A stretch of 45,023 bases of DNA from Clostridiaceae bacterium (lineage in GTDB: Bacteria > Bacillota > Clostridia > Lachnospirales > Lachnospiraceae). Every line of letters starts with the position of its first letter. The stretch's first letter is position 1. Positions 33,308 to 42,499 of this stretch are shown one piece after another. The notes below the pieces were generated by a model, which saw only the letters and a list, made by a program, of their open reading frames with translations, did no database searches and was not told where the DNA came from. The position numbers and the translations under genes were made by a program. Location of the stretch: positions 1-45,023 of the forward strand of contig CAJTGF010000043.1 of the NCBI GenBank assembly GCA_910575585.1, read 5' to 3'.

Positions 33308-36300
33308 TTACCCCACTTTCTCCCCTTCCAGACTGTCCTCAATCAAGTTTACAGATACCAGGGTGGACACCCCCTTCTCCTGCATGGTAATCCCGTACAG
33401 CCTGTCCGCCGACACCATGGTCCCCCTTCGGTGGGTGATCACGATAAACTGGGTGTTTCTGGTCAGTTTATGGAGATATCCCGCAAAGCGGTCCACATTG
33501 GAATCATCCAGGGCCGCCTCGATCTCGTCCAGCAGGCAAAAGGGCGAAGGCTTTAAGTTCTGGATGGCAAATAAAAGGGCGATAGCCGTCAGGGCCTTCT
33601 CCCCGCCGGACAGCTGCATCATGTTCTGCAGCTTCTTCCCCGGCGGCTGGGAGATGATCTGGATGCCTGCCTCCAAAATGTCCTCATCCTCCACCAGCTC
33701 CAGCTGGCCGTGGCCGCCGCCGAACAGCTCCTGAAACACCTGGTCAAACTCCCGGCGGATCTCCTTAAATTTTTCCTCAAACTGCCGCCGCATGCCGGTG
33801 TCCAGCTCTTCAATGATGCCCATCAAAGTCTCTTCCGCCTTCACCAGATCCTCATGCTGGGTCCGCATAAACTCATACCGCTCCGAAATCTCCTTGTAGT
33901 CCTCAATGGCATTGACATTCACATTGCCCAGGGCCCGTATGGACTCCTTAAGGGTCCCGGCCTGCCGCTTCATCTCCCCCAAAGACGTCCACTGGGGATT
34001 GAAAAATGCCTGAGCCGCGGTGGCGGTCAGCTCATACTCGCTCCACATGTACTCCACATGGCGCTCCAGCCGCTCGTCCAGTTTCTCCTTCTGGCTCTGG
34101 AGCCGGAACAGTTCTTTATCCAGATGGTTCATGCGCCCGGAAAGCTCCTCCCGCTTATCAAACAGCCGCTTCTGCTCCCCGGTCTTCTCCTCCCTGGCCC
34201 TGGCAAAGTTCAGCCCCTCCTGCTCCAGGCCGGCCGCCTTTTTTGCCAGCTCTTTGATCTGCTCCTTGATCTGATCAATCTCCTCCATCCTCTCGCTAAT
34301 GGCGCGGCTGCTGGCGCCGGCGCTGCCTTCCAGCTGGGAAAGTTCCTGATCCAGCTTATCCATCTCTCCCCGGACACGCCGGACATTCTCCTGGATAAAC
34401 TGGTATTTCTGCTGCAGATTGGCGCTGGCAAGCTGCACGGCCGACAGATCCTTTGCCAGCTGCTCCCGCCGCTCTTTTTCCTCCTCCAGCTGCCCTGACA
34501 GGGCCTCGATCTGTTTCTCTTCCTGAAGATTTTTCGTCTCCAGCCCCTGGACTCCGTTTAAAAGCTCCTTCTGATTCCGCTCGATCTCCCGGATCTGCTC
34601 CTCCAGATGGCTATTTTCCAGCACCATGTCCCGGGAGGACTCCTGGATCTCCTGGATCTTGTCGTCCAGTTGGGCCAGGTTCATGCGGATGGTGTTCTGC
34701 TCCAAAAAGGCGCTCTGCTTTTGCTGCTTTAACTGCTCCAGCTCCTCCCTCTGCTGCTTTAGCTGCTCCTCGGCCATCACCAGCTCCTGCTGGACCATCT
34801 CCGCGGCCTTTAAAGCCTTCCGGCACCGCTGCTCCAGCTCCTCGATCTCCCGCTTGCGCCCAAGAAGGTTGCTGGTATTCTTAAAAGCGCCTCCGGTCAT
34901 GGAGCCGCCTGCGCTCAAAAGCTCCCCGTCCAAAGTGACGATCCGCAGAGAATACTGATACTTTCTGGAAAGGGCGATGGCATTGTCAATATTGTCCGCC
35001 ACCACCACCCGGCCTAAAAGATACCGGATAAGCCCTTCGTACTTTTCATCCGCCTTCACCAGCTGGCTGGCAAGCCCCAAAACCCCAGGTTCCAAAAGGG
35101 CCTTGTCCTGGGAAAACCCGCCCTTGACGCCGACGCTTGTGAGAGGCAGGAACGTGGCCCTGCCGTACTTATTTTTTTTCAGATACTCGATCAGCTGCTT
35201 GGCCGTCGTCTCCGAGTCTGTGACAATGTTCTGGATGCTGCCTCCCAGAGCCGTCTCAATGGCTGTCTCATAGGCTTTCTGGGTGGTAATAATGTCCGCC
35301 ACCACCCCATGGATGCCATGGACCCGGTTTTTCAGCTCCATAACCCTGCGGATGCTGTTGCCGTACCCCTCATAGCGCTCCGCCAGATTCCGCAGAGATT
35401 CCAGCTTGGTGGACGCCTTGTGGTACTCCTGCTGTCTGTCGTTTAAATTGCGGTTCAGCCGCTTTACTTCCCCCTCCAGATAAAGGATGGCCTCCTCGCC
35501 GTTTCCCTGCTGCAGGGTAAGGTCCTGGATGCGCTCCTCCACCTGAGAAAGCTTAAGGGCCTCCTCCTTCTTTTCTTCCTCCTGGACCGACTCGTCGCTT
35601 TTGGACTTAAGGAGCTTTTGCGCCACTTCGGCCCTGCGGACCTGAACCTGCTCCAGCATGGCCTCGTACCGCTGCTGCCTGGCGGTCAGGGATGCCTTCT
35701 CGTTCATGGTAAGGATTATGCGGTTTTTCCCCTCCTCAATCCTCCCCTCCAGCATCATGATGCCCTCGTCGGCCTTTCGCAGCGTTTCCTGGGCTTCCTC
35801 CTGCCGTTTTGTCTCGCCCCGCACCTGGTCCGACAGAAGCCTGTGCTCCTCTTTGTACTCCTCCATCTGGCCCTGTCTCTGCTGGATCTCCTGGGAAATG
35901 GTCCGCTTCCTGGCATTGATGTGCTCTTCGTTCATCCGCTCCGTGTTGATCTGCTCTAAGAGAACGTTGATATGGCCCTCCAGGTTCCCTTTCTCCATGT
36001 TGGCCGCCGCGCTGCGGCTGCGGCTTTCCTCCAGCTTTTCCTCCAATTCCTCCAAGGTCTGGGAGATCTGGTCATAGGTCACCCGGATCTGATCCGCCGC
36101 CGCCTTAGTCTCCCCCAGATCCCCCGACACAATGGCGGCATGTTCCTCCGTCTCCTTTAACTGGACCCGGATCTCCTGTGTCTCCGTCAGGAACACATTG
36201 ACCTCATATGCCTTTAACTCCTCCCGAAGCCGCAGATACTGCCTGGCCGCCTCCGACTGTCTGGCCAGAGGCCCCACCTGCTTCTCCAGCTCCGACAAAA

Positions 36301-36880
36301 TATCGCTGACCCGCACCAGATTCTGTTTCTCGTCCTCCAGCTTCTTCTGGGCAATGACTTTGCGCCGCTTAAATTTCACGATGCCGGCCGCCTCGTCGAA
36401 AAGCTCCCGCCGCTCCTCCGGCTTGCCGCTTAGGATCTTGTCGATCTGTCCCTGTCCGATAATGGAGTACCCCTCCTTGCCGATGCCGGTATCGTAAAAC
36501 AGCTCGTTAATATCTTTGAGCCGGCAGGAACTGCCGTTGATCAGGTACTCGCTCTCCCCGGAGCGGTAGATCCTTCTGGCCACGGTCACCTGGTCATAGT
36601 CAATGGCCAGCTGATGATCCGAATTGTCCAGCGTGATGGCCACATAGGCAAATCCCTGAGGCTTCCTGGTCTCCGTGCCGGAAAAAATCACGTCCTGCAT
36701 GCTGGCGCCCCGAAGCTGCTTGATCCGCTGCTCTCCGAGGACCCACCGAACCGCGTCCGCCACGTTGCTCTTCCCGCTGCCGTTGGGGCCTACGATACCT
36801 GTGATCCCGTTGTGAAACTCAAATACGATCTTATTGGCAAATGACTTAAAGCCCTGTACCTCTATGCTTTTTAGATACAT
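33308..36880 (-). CDS. smc: Chromosome segregation ATPase SMC
   Basis: A 1190-residue condensin subunit. Walker A is GPNGSGKSN (31-39) and the N-terminal QGFKSFA is conserved. Two long Glu/Gln-rich coiled coils flank a hinge (about 515-680, containing GVVADIITTQKAYETAIETALGG). The C-terminal head has the signature LSGGEKALTAIALLFAI and Walker B PFCLLDEIEAALDD. It works with ScpA and ScpB, which are not in the window. Its start overlaps the end of rnc by 10 nt. Length and order are normal. Confidence 0.97.
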   Translation of the reverse strand: MYLKSIEVQGFKSFANKIVFEFHNGITGIVGPNGSGKSNVADAVRWVLGEQRIKQLRGASMQDVIFSGTETRKPQGFAYVAITLDNSDHQLAIDYDQVTVARRIYRSGESEYLINGSSCRLKDINELFYDTGIGKEGYSIIGQGQIDKILSGKPEERRELFDEAAGIVKFKRRKVIAQKKLEDEKQNLVRVSDILSELEKQVGPLARQSEAARQYLRLREELKAYEVNVFLTETQEIRVQLKETEEHAAIVSGDLGETKAAADQIRVTYDQISQTLEELEEKLEESRSRSAAANMEKGNLEGHINVLLEQINTERMNEEHINARKRTISQEIQQRQGQMEEYKEEHRLLSDQVRGETKRQEEAQETLRKADEGIMMLEGRIEEGKNRIILTMNEKASLTARQQRYEAMLEQVQVRRAEVAQKLLKSKSDESVQEEEKKEEALKLSQVEERIQDLTLQQGNGEEAILYLEGEVKRLNRNLNDRQQEYHKASTKLESLRNLAERYEGYGNSIRRVMELKNRVHGIHGVVADIITTQKAYETAIETALGGSIQNIVTDSETTAKQLIEYLKKNKYGRATFLPLTSVGVKGGFSQDKALLEPGVLGLASQLVKADEKYEGLIRYLLGRVVVADNIDNAIALSRKYQYSLRIVTLDGELLSAGGSMTGGAFKNTSNLLGRKREIEELEQRCRKALKAAEMVQQELVMAEEQLKQQREELEQLKQQKQSAFLEQNTIRMNLAQLDDKIQEIQESSRDMVLENSHLEEQIREIERNQKELLNGVQGLETKNLQEEKQIEALSGQLEEEKERREQLAKDLSAVQLASANLQQKYQFIQENVRRVRGEMDKLDQELSQLEGSAGASSRAISERMEEIDQIKEQIKELAKKAAGLEQEGLNFARAREEKTGEQKRLFDKREELSGRMNHLDKELFRLQSQKEKLDERLERHVEYMWSEYELTATAAQAFFNPQWTSLGEMKRQAGTLKESIRALGNVNVNAIEDYKEISERYEFMRTQHEDLVKAEETLMGIIEELDTGMRRQFEEKFKEIRREFDQVFQELFGGGHGQLELVEDEDILEAGIQIISQPPGKKLQNMMQLSGGEKALTAIALLFAIQNLKPSPFCLLDEIEAALDDSNVDRFAGYLHKLTRNTQFIVITHRRGTMVSADRLYGITMQEKGVSTLVSVNLIEDSLEGEKVG

Positions 36881-37590
36881 GGCTCACCTGCGGGCTGCCC
36901 GTCCGCTTTTCCTTTCAGACAAAGGATGCCGCGGTAAGCCGCCAGGCTCTCCGCCCCTTTCTTCGTCCTGCCGATGCCGCGGCCGATCTCCCTGGCCCCC
37001 ACCAATGCCCTGGCCTCAAAAACCTTGTTGTGATCCGGCCCTTCCTCCCGGATCATCTCATAGTTTAGCAGCTCGTCCCCCATGGCCTGCACCATCTCCT
37101 GTAAAATAGTCTTGCTATCGTAAAAGAGCTGCTTATGCTCAATATCATCCAGAACAAACCGATGTATAAACTCTTTTGCGCTAGCAAACCCACCATCCAG
37201 GTAGATCGCCCCGATCAGCGCCTCCATAGCGTCGGACACGACGGAATTGCGCTCCCGGCCGCCGGTGGCCTCCTCGCCTTTTCCCAGCCGCAGATACTTG
37301 CCCAGCTCAATCTCCCCGGCGCACAGAGCCAGGGTAGGCTCGCACACCATGCTGGCCCTAAGCTTTGTCAATTCCCCCTCCGGCAGATCCGGATGCCTGT
37401 GGTAAAGGTGATCGCTGGATACCACTTCCAAGACCGCGTCCCCCAAAAATTCCAGCCTTTCGTTGCAGCGCTTCTTCTCGATGCGGTGCTCATTGGCGTA
37501 GGAGCTGTGGGTCATGGCATCGAAAAGCAGATCCCTGTTCTCAAATTGGTACCCGATGCGCTCCTCCAGCTCATTCAGTCTCCGATTCAT
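36871..37590 (-). CDS. rnc: Ribonuclease III
   Basis: A double-strand RNA endonuclease that processes rRNA precursors and structured mRNAs. The signature NERLEFLGDAVLE lies at 43-55, the second acidic cluster at SDAMEALIGAIYLDGG, and the double-strand RNA-binding domain covers about 158-228 (LNYEMIREEGPDHNKVFEARALVG). 239 residues is standard. ATG at 37590 has AGGAGG upstream. It overlaps smc by 10 nt, so the pair is coupled. A hairpin with a T run separates it from acpP. Confidence 0.96.
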   Translation of the reverse strand: MNRRLNELEERIGYQFENRDLLFDAMTHSSYANEHRIEKKRCNERLEFLGDAVLEVVSSDHLYHRHPDLPEGELTKLRASMVCEPTLALCAGEIELGKYLRLGKGEEATGGRERNSVVSDAMEALIGAIYLDGGFASAKEFIHRFVLDDIEHKQLFYDSKTILQEMVQAMGDELLNYEMIREEGPDHNKVFEARALVGAREIGRGIGRTKKGAESLAAYRGILCLKGKADGQPAGEPCI

Positions 37591-37613
37591 GTAAAACCTC
37601 CTTTTATAGAGGG

Positions 37614-37650
37614 AAAAAACCCCTAGTACAGCGTTGCACTAGGGCTTTTT
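37614..37650. terminator. Intrinsic terminator between acpP and rnc
   Basis: CCCTAGT (37621-37627) and ACTAGGG (37638-37644) pair with a 10-nt loop. On the minus strand GTTTTTT follows, and on the plus strand CTTTTT. On the minus strand it stands between acpP and rnc and could lower the level of rnc-smc relative to plsX-acpP. Confidence 0.7.
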
Positions 37651-37680
37651 CGTCTATCCTTTTCCTATCCTGATATTCCC

Positions 37681-37911
37681 TTAGTTCAGGATATTTCTGA
37701 TCTGCTCAACGGCATCGCCTACGGTCACGATCTTCTCCGCCTCTTCCTGTGGAATCTCGATATCGAACTGCTCCTCAATGGCAGCGATAATCTCGAAAAT
37801 ATCCAGGGAGTCAGCGCCCAGATCGTCTACAAATGTGGTGGATGTGGTAATCTCATCTTCACTGACATTTAACACCTCTGCAATAATCCCCTGTAATTTT
37901 TCCAATTCCAT
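37681..37911 (-). CDS. acpP: Acyl carrier protein
   Basis: A 76-residue acidic carrier for fatty acid synthesis. The phosphopantetheine attachment motif is GADSLDIFE (Ser 35). The usual DSLD is present, with I in place of the more common T/V after D. It follows plsX after 22 nt, the classical arrangement, and ends about 90 nt before rnc, with a terminator between. Confidence 0.96.
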   Translation of the reverse strand: MELEKLQGIIAEVLNVSEDEITTSTTFVDDLGADSLDIFEIIAAIEEQFDIEIPQEEAEKIVTVGDAVEQIRNILN

Positions 37912-37933
37912 AGCAATAACCTTCCTCTCTTTT

Positions 37934-38944
37934 TTATTCCTGCTCTTTATTTGGCTGCAGGCTCTCCTTAATTTTTTCGTTGATCTGCTGTTCCTTAAAG
38001 GTGATGCACTGGAGAATGGAGTTGCACACCTCCACGGATTTTGAATTGCCGTGGGCCTTCACCACCAGACCTTTTAATCCCAGCAGGGGCGCGCCTCCGT
38101 ACTGGCTGGCGTCAAACGCCTTCATGGTCTCCTTTAGGGCCGGCTTTACCAAAAGGGCTCCCATCTTGCTGCGAAGCGTCTTCATCAGCCCCTCCTTCAC
38201 CATGGCCAGCATGGTGGCGCCTACGCCCTCATAAAGCTTTAAGATCACATTGCCCACAAATGCCTCGCTGACAATAACGTCGGCTCCTCCGTCAGGGATA
38301 TCCCTGGCCTCAATGCTCCCGATAAAGTTCACATCCTCACAGGCTTTTAAAAGAGGAAAGGTCTCCTTTACCAGGGCATTGCCCTTCTCCTCCTCGGCGC
38401 CGATATTGACGATGGCCACCTTTGGATGCTTAATGCCTATGACATGTTCCATATAAATAGAACCCATTCTCGCGAACTGCACCAGATGGGAGGGTCTGGC
38501 ATCCACATTGGCCCCGCAGTCAATAAGCAGGGACACGCCTTTTCTGGTGGGGATCAGCGGCGCAAGGGGCGGACGCTCCACGCCCTTTATCCTTCCCACA
38601 ATGATCTGCCCGCCTACCAAGATGGCTCCGGAACTTCCTGCGGACACAAAAGCGTCAGCTTCCTGCCTCTTTACCAGATTCATCCCCACTACAATGGAGG
38701 AATCCTTCTTCTTGCGGACAGCGTTGACCGGCGGCTCCCCGGTCTCGATCACCTCAGAGGCATGGACAATGGAAAGCCTGTCCGCCGGATATGTAGAACC
38801 CTCCAGCTCTTTTTCGATCTTATCCTTCTGCCCTACCAGGATCACGCTCACCTGGTCCTTTTTCTTCAGTGCCTCCAAAGCCCCTTTGACCATCTCCCCG
38901 GGAGCATAATCGCCTCCCATGGCGTCTACAGCTACCTTTATCAT
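37934..38944 (-). CDS. plsX: Phosphate acyltransferase PlsX
   Basis: It forms acyl-phosphate from acyl-ACP for PlsY in phospholipid synthesis. It begins [27 protein letters not shown] and [14 protein letters not shown] are family motifs. ATG at 38944 is chosen with AGGAGAGG upstream; the frame could start three codons earlier at TTG. 336 residues is normal. It is the first gene of the plsX-acpP-rnc-smc group, about 50 nt after a good promoter. The usual rpmF upstream is absent. Confidence 0.96.
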   Translation of the reverse strand: MIKVAVDAMGGDYAPGEMVKGALEALKKKDQVSVILVGQKDKIEKELEGSTYPADRLSIVHASEVIETGEPPVNAVRKKKDSSIVVGMNLVKRQEADAFVSAGSSGAILVGGQIIVGRIKGVERPPLAPLIPTRKGVSLLIDCGANVDARPSHLVQFARMGSIYMEHVIGIKHPKVAIVNIGAEEEKGNALVKETFPLLKACEDVNFIGSIEARDIPDGGADVIVSEAFVGNVILKLYEGVGATMLAMVKEGLMKTLRSKMGALLVKPALKETMKAFDASQYGGAPLLGLKGLVVKAHGNSKSVEVCNSILQCITFKEQQINEKIKESLQPNKEQE

Positions 38945-38994
38945 GACTCCCAACCTCTCCTTCCGGCCCAGGGCCTTTCGATAACCTATTACAT

Positions 38995-39023
38995 AATATA
39001 CTCGATATTGTTTTATAAATCAA
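38995..39023 (-). promoter_or_regulatory. Sigma-A promoter of plsX-acpP
   Basis: TTGATT (39023-39018), a 17-nt spacer and TATATT (39000-38995) on the minus strand, 51 nt before the plsX ATG. I see no FapR-type palindrome that I can vouch for. The rest of 39024-39132 contains nothing clear. Confidence 0.7.
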
Positions 39024-39132
39024 TAGTTTTTTCACATAGGTTCCCGATTCCCCCAAAAGGCCGGCAAAGCCCCGGCAATGGCAGAGGAAATACGCGTTGC
39101 AGAAGCGGTAACAAACACCGCCCCAAACTGGG

Positions 39133-40089
39133 TTACCATGACCCGTAAGGCAGCAGGCCGCAGCCAAACAGATCCAGCTGACCGTCGCTCCAAGATGTCT
39201 GCGCCGCGTCTTTTATGACATCTCCCTCCCGAAAGCCCCCAATAAGGAAGGGGGAATCCAGGTTATGGTTTTTCATGTTGCGTATGACCGTCTCTGTGTC
39301 GTAGTTGGCATAGCAGTACCGGCACCCATGGCCGCAGGTGTTGTACGCCCCGATATCCGCTCCTAAAAGACAATCACACGCCGGACGGGCCCGTTTCCTC
39401 TTCGGCACACGGAGCCGCATGCCAATAGCTCGCTCCAAAACCTCCTGTGTCATACAGCCTCTGGCATCCACATGATCGGTCTCCAAAGCCTTTTTCTCAC
39501 AGCACAAATGGATCTGCATATGGTTTTTGACCGCGATCCGGGAAAATGCTTCAATGAGCCGCTTCTGATCCTGCCAGGCCACCTCCCTTACGCCGGGAAA
39601 ATTCCGCTTCGTCTTCTCATACAAGTCCAAAAAACTGACCACGCACTGGTCCGTAAAAGGAGCCAGAGATCCGGCCATGGCTTCAAACCGTTCCACATGG
39701 TATTCCAGAGAATAGACATCGGAGAGAAACACCGGGTCATACCTCCAGATGACCCGCTCCTTCCCGACTGCCCTGGACAATCGCTTAAAGCTTTCCTGTA
39801 CCTGCTCCGCGTTCGGGACAAAAGGCTCCACATCCCTTCCGTAAGAGGTTATGGTCACGTACCACAGGCAGGAATATTCTGATAATTCCCGCAACCTATC
39901 CAGCATAGGCTGAGGATTTTTGGTGCAAAAGGTTAAAATGTCGATAACTTTTGGAGTTAACCTGTACCTTGTAACCTGGGAAGGAGCATATGGATTGCGC
40001 GCCAGAACATAGCCTTCCCGGATCCGGTTAACGAACCAGTCGCTGTAAAATGCCGGGATATCGGTCCGGCTGCCTGTGTTAAGGATCAT
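39133..40089 (-). CDS. DUF1848 family protein with C-terminal cysteine cluster
   Basis: A 318-residue protein of the DUF1848 family, function unknown. It begins MILNTGSRTDIPAFYSDWFVNRI, and TKNPQPMLDRL, GKERVIWRYDPVFLSD and SFLDLYEK are family landmarks. Near the end are CDCLLGADIGAYNTCGHGCRYCYA, where CGHGCRYC resembles a radical-SAM-like iron-sulfur motif placed at the C-terminus. ATG at 40089 has AAAGGGG at 10 nt. It is a single gene after the amylase. Confidence 0.85.
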   Translation of the reverse strand: MILNTGSRTDIPAFYSDWFVNRIREGYVLARNPYAPSQVTRYRLTPKVIDILTFCTKNPQPMLDRLRELSEYSCLWYVTITSYGRDVEPFVPNAEQVQESFKRLSRAVGKERVIWRYDPVFLSDVYSLEYHVERFEAMAGSLAPFTDQCVVSFLDLYEKTKRNFPGVREVAWQDQKRLIEAFSRIAVKNHMQIHLCCEKKALETDHVDARGCMTQEVLERAIGMRLRVPKRKRARPACDCLLGADIGAYNTCGHGCRYCYANYDTETVIRNMKNHNLDSPFLIGGFREGDVIKDAAQTSWSDGQLDLFGCGLLPYGSW

Positions 40090-40138
40090 ACTCTGCGGGC
40101 CCCTTTCCGGCTATCGTTTCCTATGACTGTCTCACAAC

Positions 40139-40170
40139 AGGGACGCTGCCAGATAAATGACAGCGTCCCT
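40139..40170. terminator. Hairpin downstream of the amylase gene
   Basis: AGGGACGCTG and CAGCGTCCCT (40139-40148 and 40161-40170) pair over 10 bp with a 12-nt loop, 16 nt after the amylase stop. There is no proper T run on either strand, so it may protect the 3' end rather than terminate by itself. Confidence 0.5.
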
Positions 40171-40185
40171 GGGTGTTCCCCCTCG

Positions 40186-42105
40186 TTACCGGAAACTCTT
40201 TATCCAGTTAATGAGGGAATTATGGTACACATTCTCGATAACATCCTGGCGCATCCGGTCCGTCACAGGTCCGTTCATGGCCATTCTGTCCAGGATCGCC
40301 TGCTGAAGCTCCTCAATGGTCATCTCCTCATAAGTTTTCTTTCTTTCAGAGCCGGCCTCCTTGGCAGTGCGCTCTTCCCCAAAGCTTTCGGTCTCCTTGG
40401 CCGGCGTCAGATCCTCTTCCTGCTCCGGCCCTGTCGTTGGCTGGATATTGGACTGCGGCTTTGGCGCGGCTGTTGGCTGGATGTCCGGCTGCTGTTCTGA
40501 TTCGGCCTTAGGCTGAGCCTCCTCTTGCGGCTCCGAAGGGGTCATCGGCTGCTGTTTTGGCACAGCCTCTGAATGGTCTTCCGGCTGCTGCCTTTCCGGC
40601 TCTTTGGCCTCTGTCCCCAGGCCTTCTTTTTCCTGGGGGTGTTCCGTTGTCTTTAACACTGCCCCGCCTTCAGACTGACAACTTCCCAAAGGTGTCGTTC
40701 CATCCGCCTGGCCCGGCGTCTCCGTGAATGCCTCCTCTTGTCCGTCGGCTTCTTCTCCCAAAGCAGGGACCCAGATCCCGCCGCCGTTGCCTTTGACCGG
40801 CACATTGAGCCGCCCGTCCGTCACTGTCACCTGCTGCCCTGACAACACATCCCGGTAAGCGGGCGCCGAACCTGCGGGCAGGCTCATAAAGGTGTCGTTG
40901 TCGTCATTGTTCACCGTAATGAAAACCGTCTCCCCGTCCCTTGTCCTGGAAAAACCGTACTGACGGTTTGTCAAAATAAGCTCCTTGTAATCGCCGTAGG
41001 AAAGAGCTTTGATCTGCCTGCGGGCTTTTCCCAGCGCCTGTATCAGCTTAGTGCATGGATTGTTGTCCAGGGCGTCTTTGTAGTCCTCCAGAGACAAGGC
41101 GGGACGTAGGGAGTCGTCGGAATGCCGCTCCTTCTTCCCTTCAATCCCGAACTCGGAGCCGTAGTAAATGGACGGCACCCCGGGCAGGGTGTACATCAGG
41201 ATATGGACCGGCTCAAAGTGGGCCTTATTGGTCAATTTGGTGTAGATCCTCTCTACGTCATGATTATCCACAAAATTGTACAGTTTCAGCCCGTCCGGAC
41301 GGTTGCCTCCCATCTCGTAGAGCCGTCGTACGGTGTGGGCGATCTCAAAATAATTATGATCATTGTGTCCCGAGTACAGGGCTTTGTGCAAATGGTAATT
41401 GGTAACCGAGTGGAGCGTTCCCTCATTGACCCACCGGGTATAATCCCCATGTATCACTTCCCCCATAAGCCAGAAATCCGGTCCGATCTCCCCGGCTGTC
41501 TGCCGAAGGGCCTGCATATACCCGAAATCCAGCACATCGGCAGCGTCCAGACGGATGCCGTCGATGTGGAACTCTCTTGCCCAAAAACGGATCACATCGC
41601 AGATGTAATCCCGCACATTCGGATTGTGCTGGTTTAACTTAGCCAGAAGGTTATAACCTCCCCAGTTTTCATAGGAAAATCCGTCATTATATTCATTATT
41701 GCCCCAGAAATTCACATTGCAGTACCAGTCCTTGTAAGGGGAATTTTCCCGGTTCCTCTTAATATCCTGAAACGCGAAGAAATCCCGCCCCGTATGGTTG
41801 AACACTCCGTCCAGAATCACCCGCACGCCCTGCCTGTGGCACTCCTCCACAAAGGCCGTCAGATCTTCGTTGGTCCCAAGGCGGCTGTCCAGTTTTTTGT
41901 AATCCGTGGTCTCATACCCGTGTCCCACAGATTCAAACAGAGGGCCGATGTAAAGGGCATTGCAGCCCAGATCTTTTATGTGGGCGATCCATGGGATCAG
42001 CGTGTTCAGCCGGTGTTCCCCCTCCTCGTAAGAATTGGTCTTGGGAGCATTTGTAAGTCCCAAGGGATAAATGTGATAAAATATGGCTTCGTCATACCAT
42101 GCCAT
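40186..42105 (-). CDS. GH13 alpha-amylase family glycosidase with long Pro/Gln/Glu-rich tail
   Basis: A cytoplasmic-type GH13 enzyme (no signal peptide) acting on alpha-glucans or maltodextrins. Conserved regions: DGVFNH (99-104), GIRLDAADV with nucleophile Asp 187, GEVIH with acid/base Glu 216, and FVDNHD with Asp 283. A beta-domain C follows to about 458. Then comes a stretch of about 130 residues rich in E, P, Q, T and S with QPDIQPTAAPKPQ-like repeats, and a final helical segment of about 50 residues (KTYEEMTIEELQQAILDRM ... NSLINWIKSF). Relatives usually end after domain C. ATG at 42105 has GGAGGA at 9 nt. Confidence 0.92.
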   Translation of the reverse strand: MAWYDEAIFYHIYPLGLTNAPKTNSYEEGEHRLNTLIPWIAHIKDLGCNALYIGPLFESVGHGYETTDYKKLDSRLGTNEDLTAFVEECHRQGVRVILDGVFNHTGRDFFAFQDIKRNRENSPYKDWYCNVNFWGNNEYNDGFSYENWGGYNLLAKLNQHNPNVRDYICDVIRFWAREFHIDGIRLDAADVLDFGYMQALRQTAGEIGPDFWLMGEVIHGDYTRWVNEGTLHSVTNYHLHKALYSGHNDHNYFEIAHTVRRLYEMGGNRPDGLKLYNFVDNHDVERIYTKLTNKAHFEPVHILMYTLPGVPSIYYGSEFGIEGKKERHSDDSLRPALSLEDYKDALDNNPCTKLIQALGKARRQIKALSYGDYKELILTNRQYGFSRTRDGETVFITVNNDDNDTFMSLPAGSAPAYRDVLSGQQVTVTDGRLNVPVKGNGGGIWVPALGEEADGQEEAFTETPGQADGTTPLGSCQSEGGAVLKTTEHPQEKEGLGTEAKEPERQQPEDHSEAVPKQQPMTPSEPQEEAQPKAESEQQPDIQPTAAPKPQSNIQPTTGPEQEEDLTPAKETESFGEERTAKEAGSERKKTYEEMTIEELQQAILDRMAMNGPVTDRMRQDVIENVYHNSLINWIKSFR

Positions 42106-42188
42106 TGACCAGTTCCTCCCTGATACGTAATTTTCGCCTCTGCCCCGTCCGGGGCCCCAGACACCAGGAATCCTCCTTTTGTCTGATA

Positions 42189-42351
42189 ATGTACTCTTGG
42201 AGTCTCTTTGTGCCTGATTTTATGAGATGAATTTTGGTCAGATGTGCATAAATTTATGAGGCGTACGTGGAACGTACGTTGATTAAATTTATGTGCATAT
42301 GACGGAAAGTCAGCCACAAAGGCAGGTGCAAGAGAGATTCCGGAAGTACAT
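42189..42351. repeat. MITE-like palindromic element, copy 2 (~163 bp)
   Basis: A diverged copy of the element at 32726-32853 in reverse orientation, with the same ends (ATGTACTCTTGGAG and CCGGAAGTACAT) and the same CATAAATTTATG-type centre. The centre has an added block with a short palindrome (CGTACG ... CGTACG, around 42261-42285). It lies between the amylase start and the GH3-like stop. Confidence 0.8.
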
Positions 42352-42499
42352 TGATAACGTGTTTTTTAGTATAGCACATTTTCCCAGGATTGGATACTGC
42401 CAAAAGGCCAAAATCTTATCTGCACAACTGCCCCGATTTACTGTTTACAAGTACCCTGTGAACGGGGCGCATATGCCCCTCCTAACGGTACTGGCCCAT

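Noticed and set aside
15836-36497. Many plus-strand frames opposite the large minus-strand genes, some over 150 codons.
   Set aside because: They are antisense shadows of genes with clear family motifs, and have no ribosome sites or known domains.
42006-42317. 103-codon minus-strand frame upstream of the amylase.
   Set aside because: It consists of the MITE-like element and sequence overlapping the amylase start in another frame.
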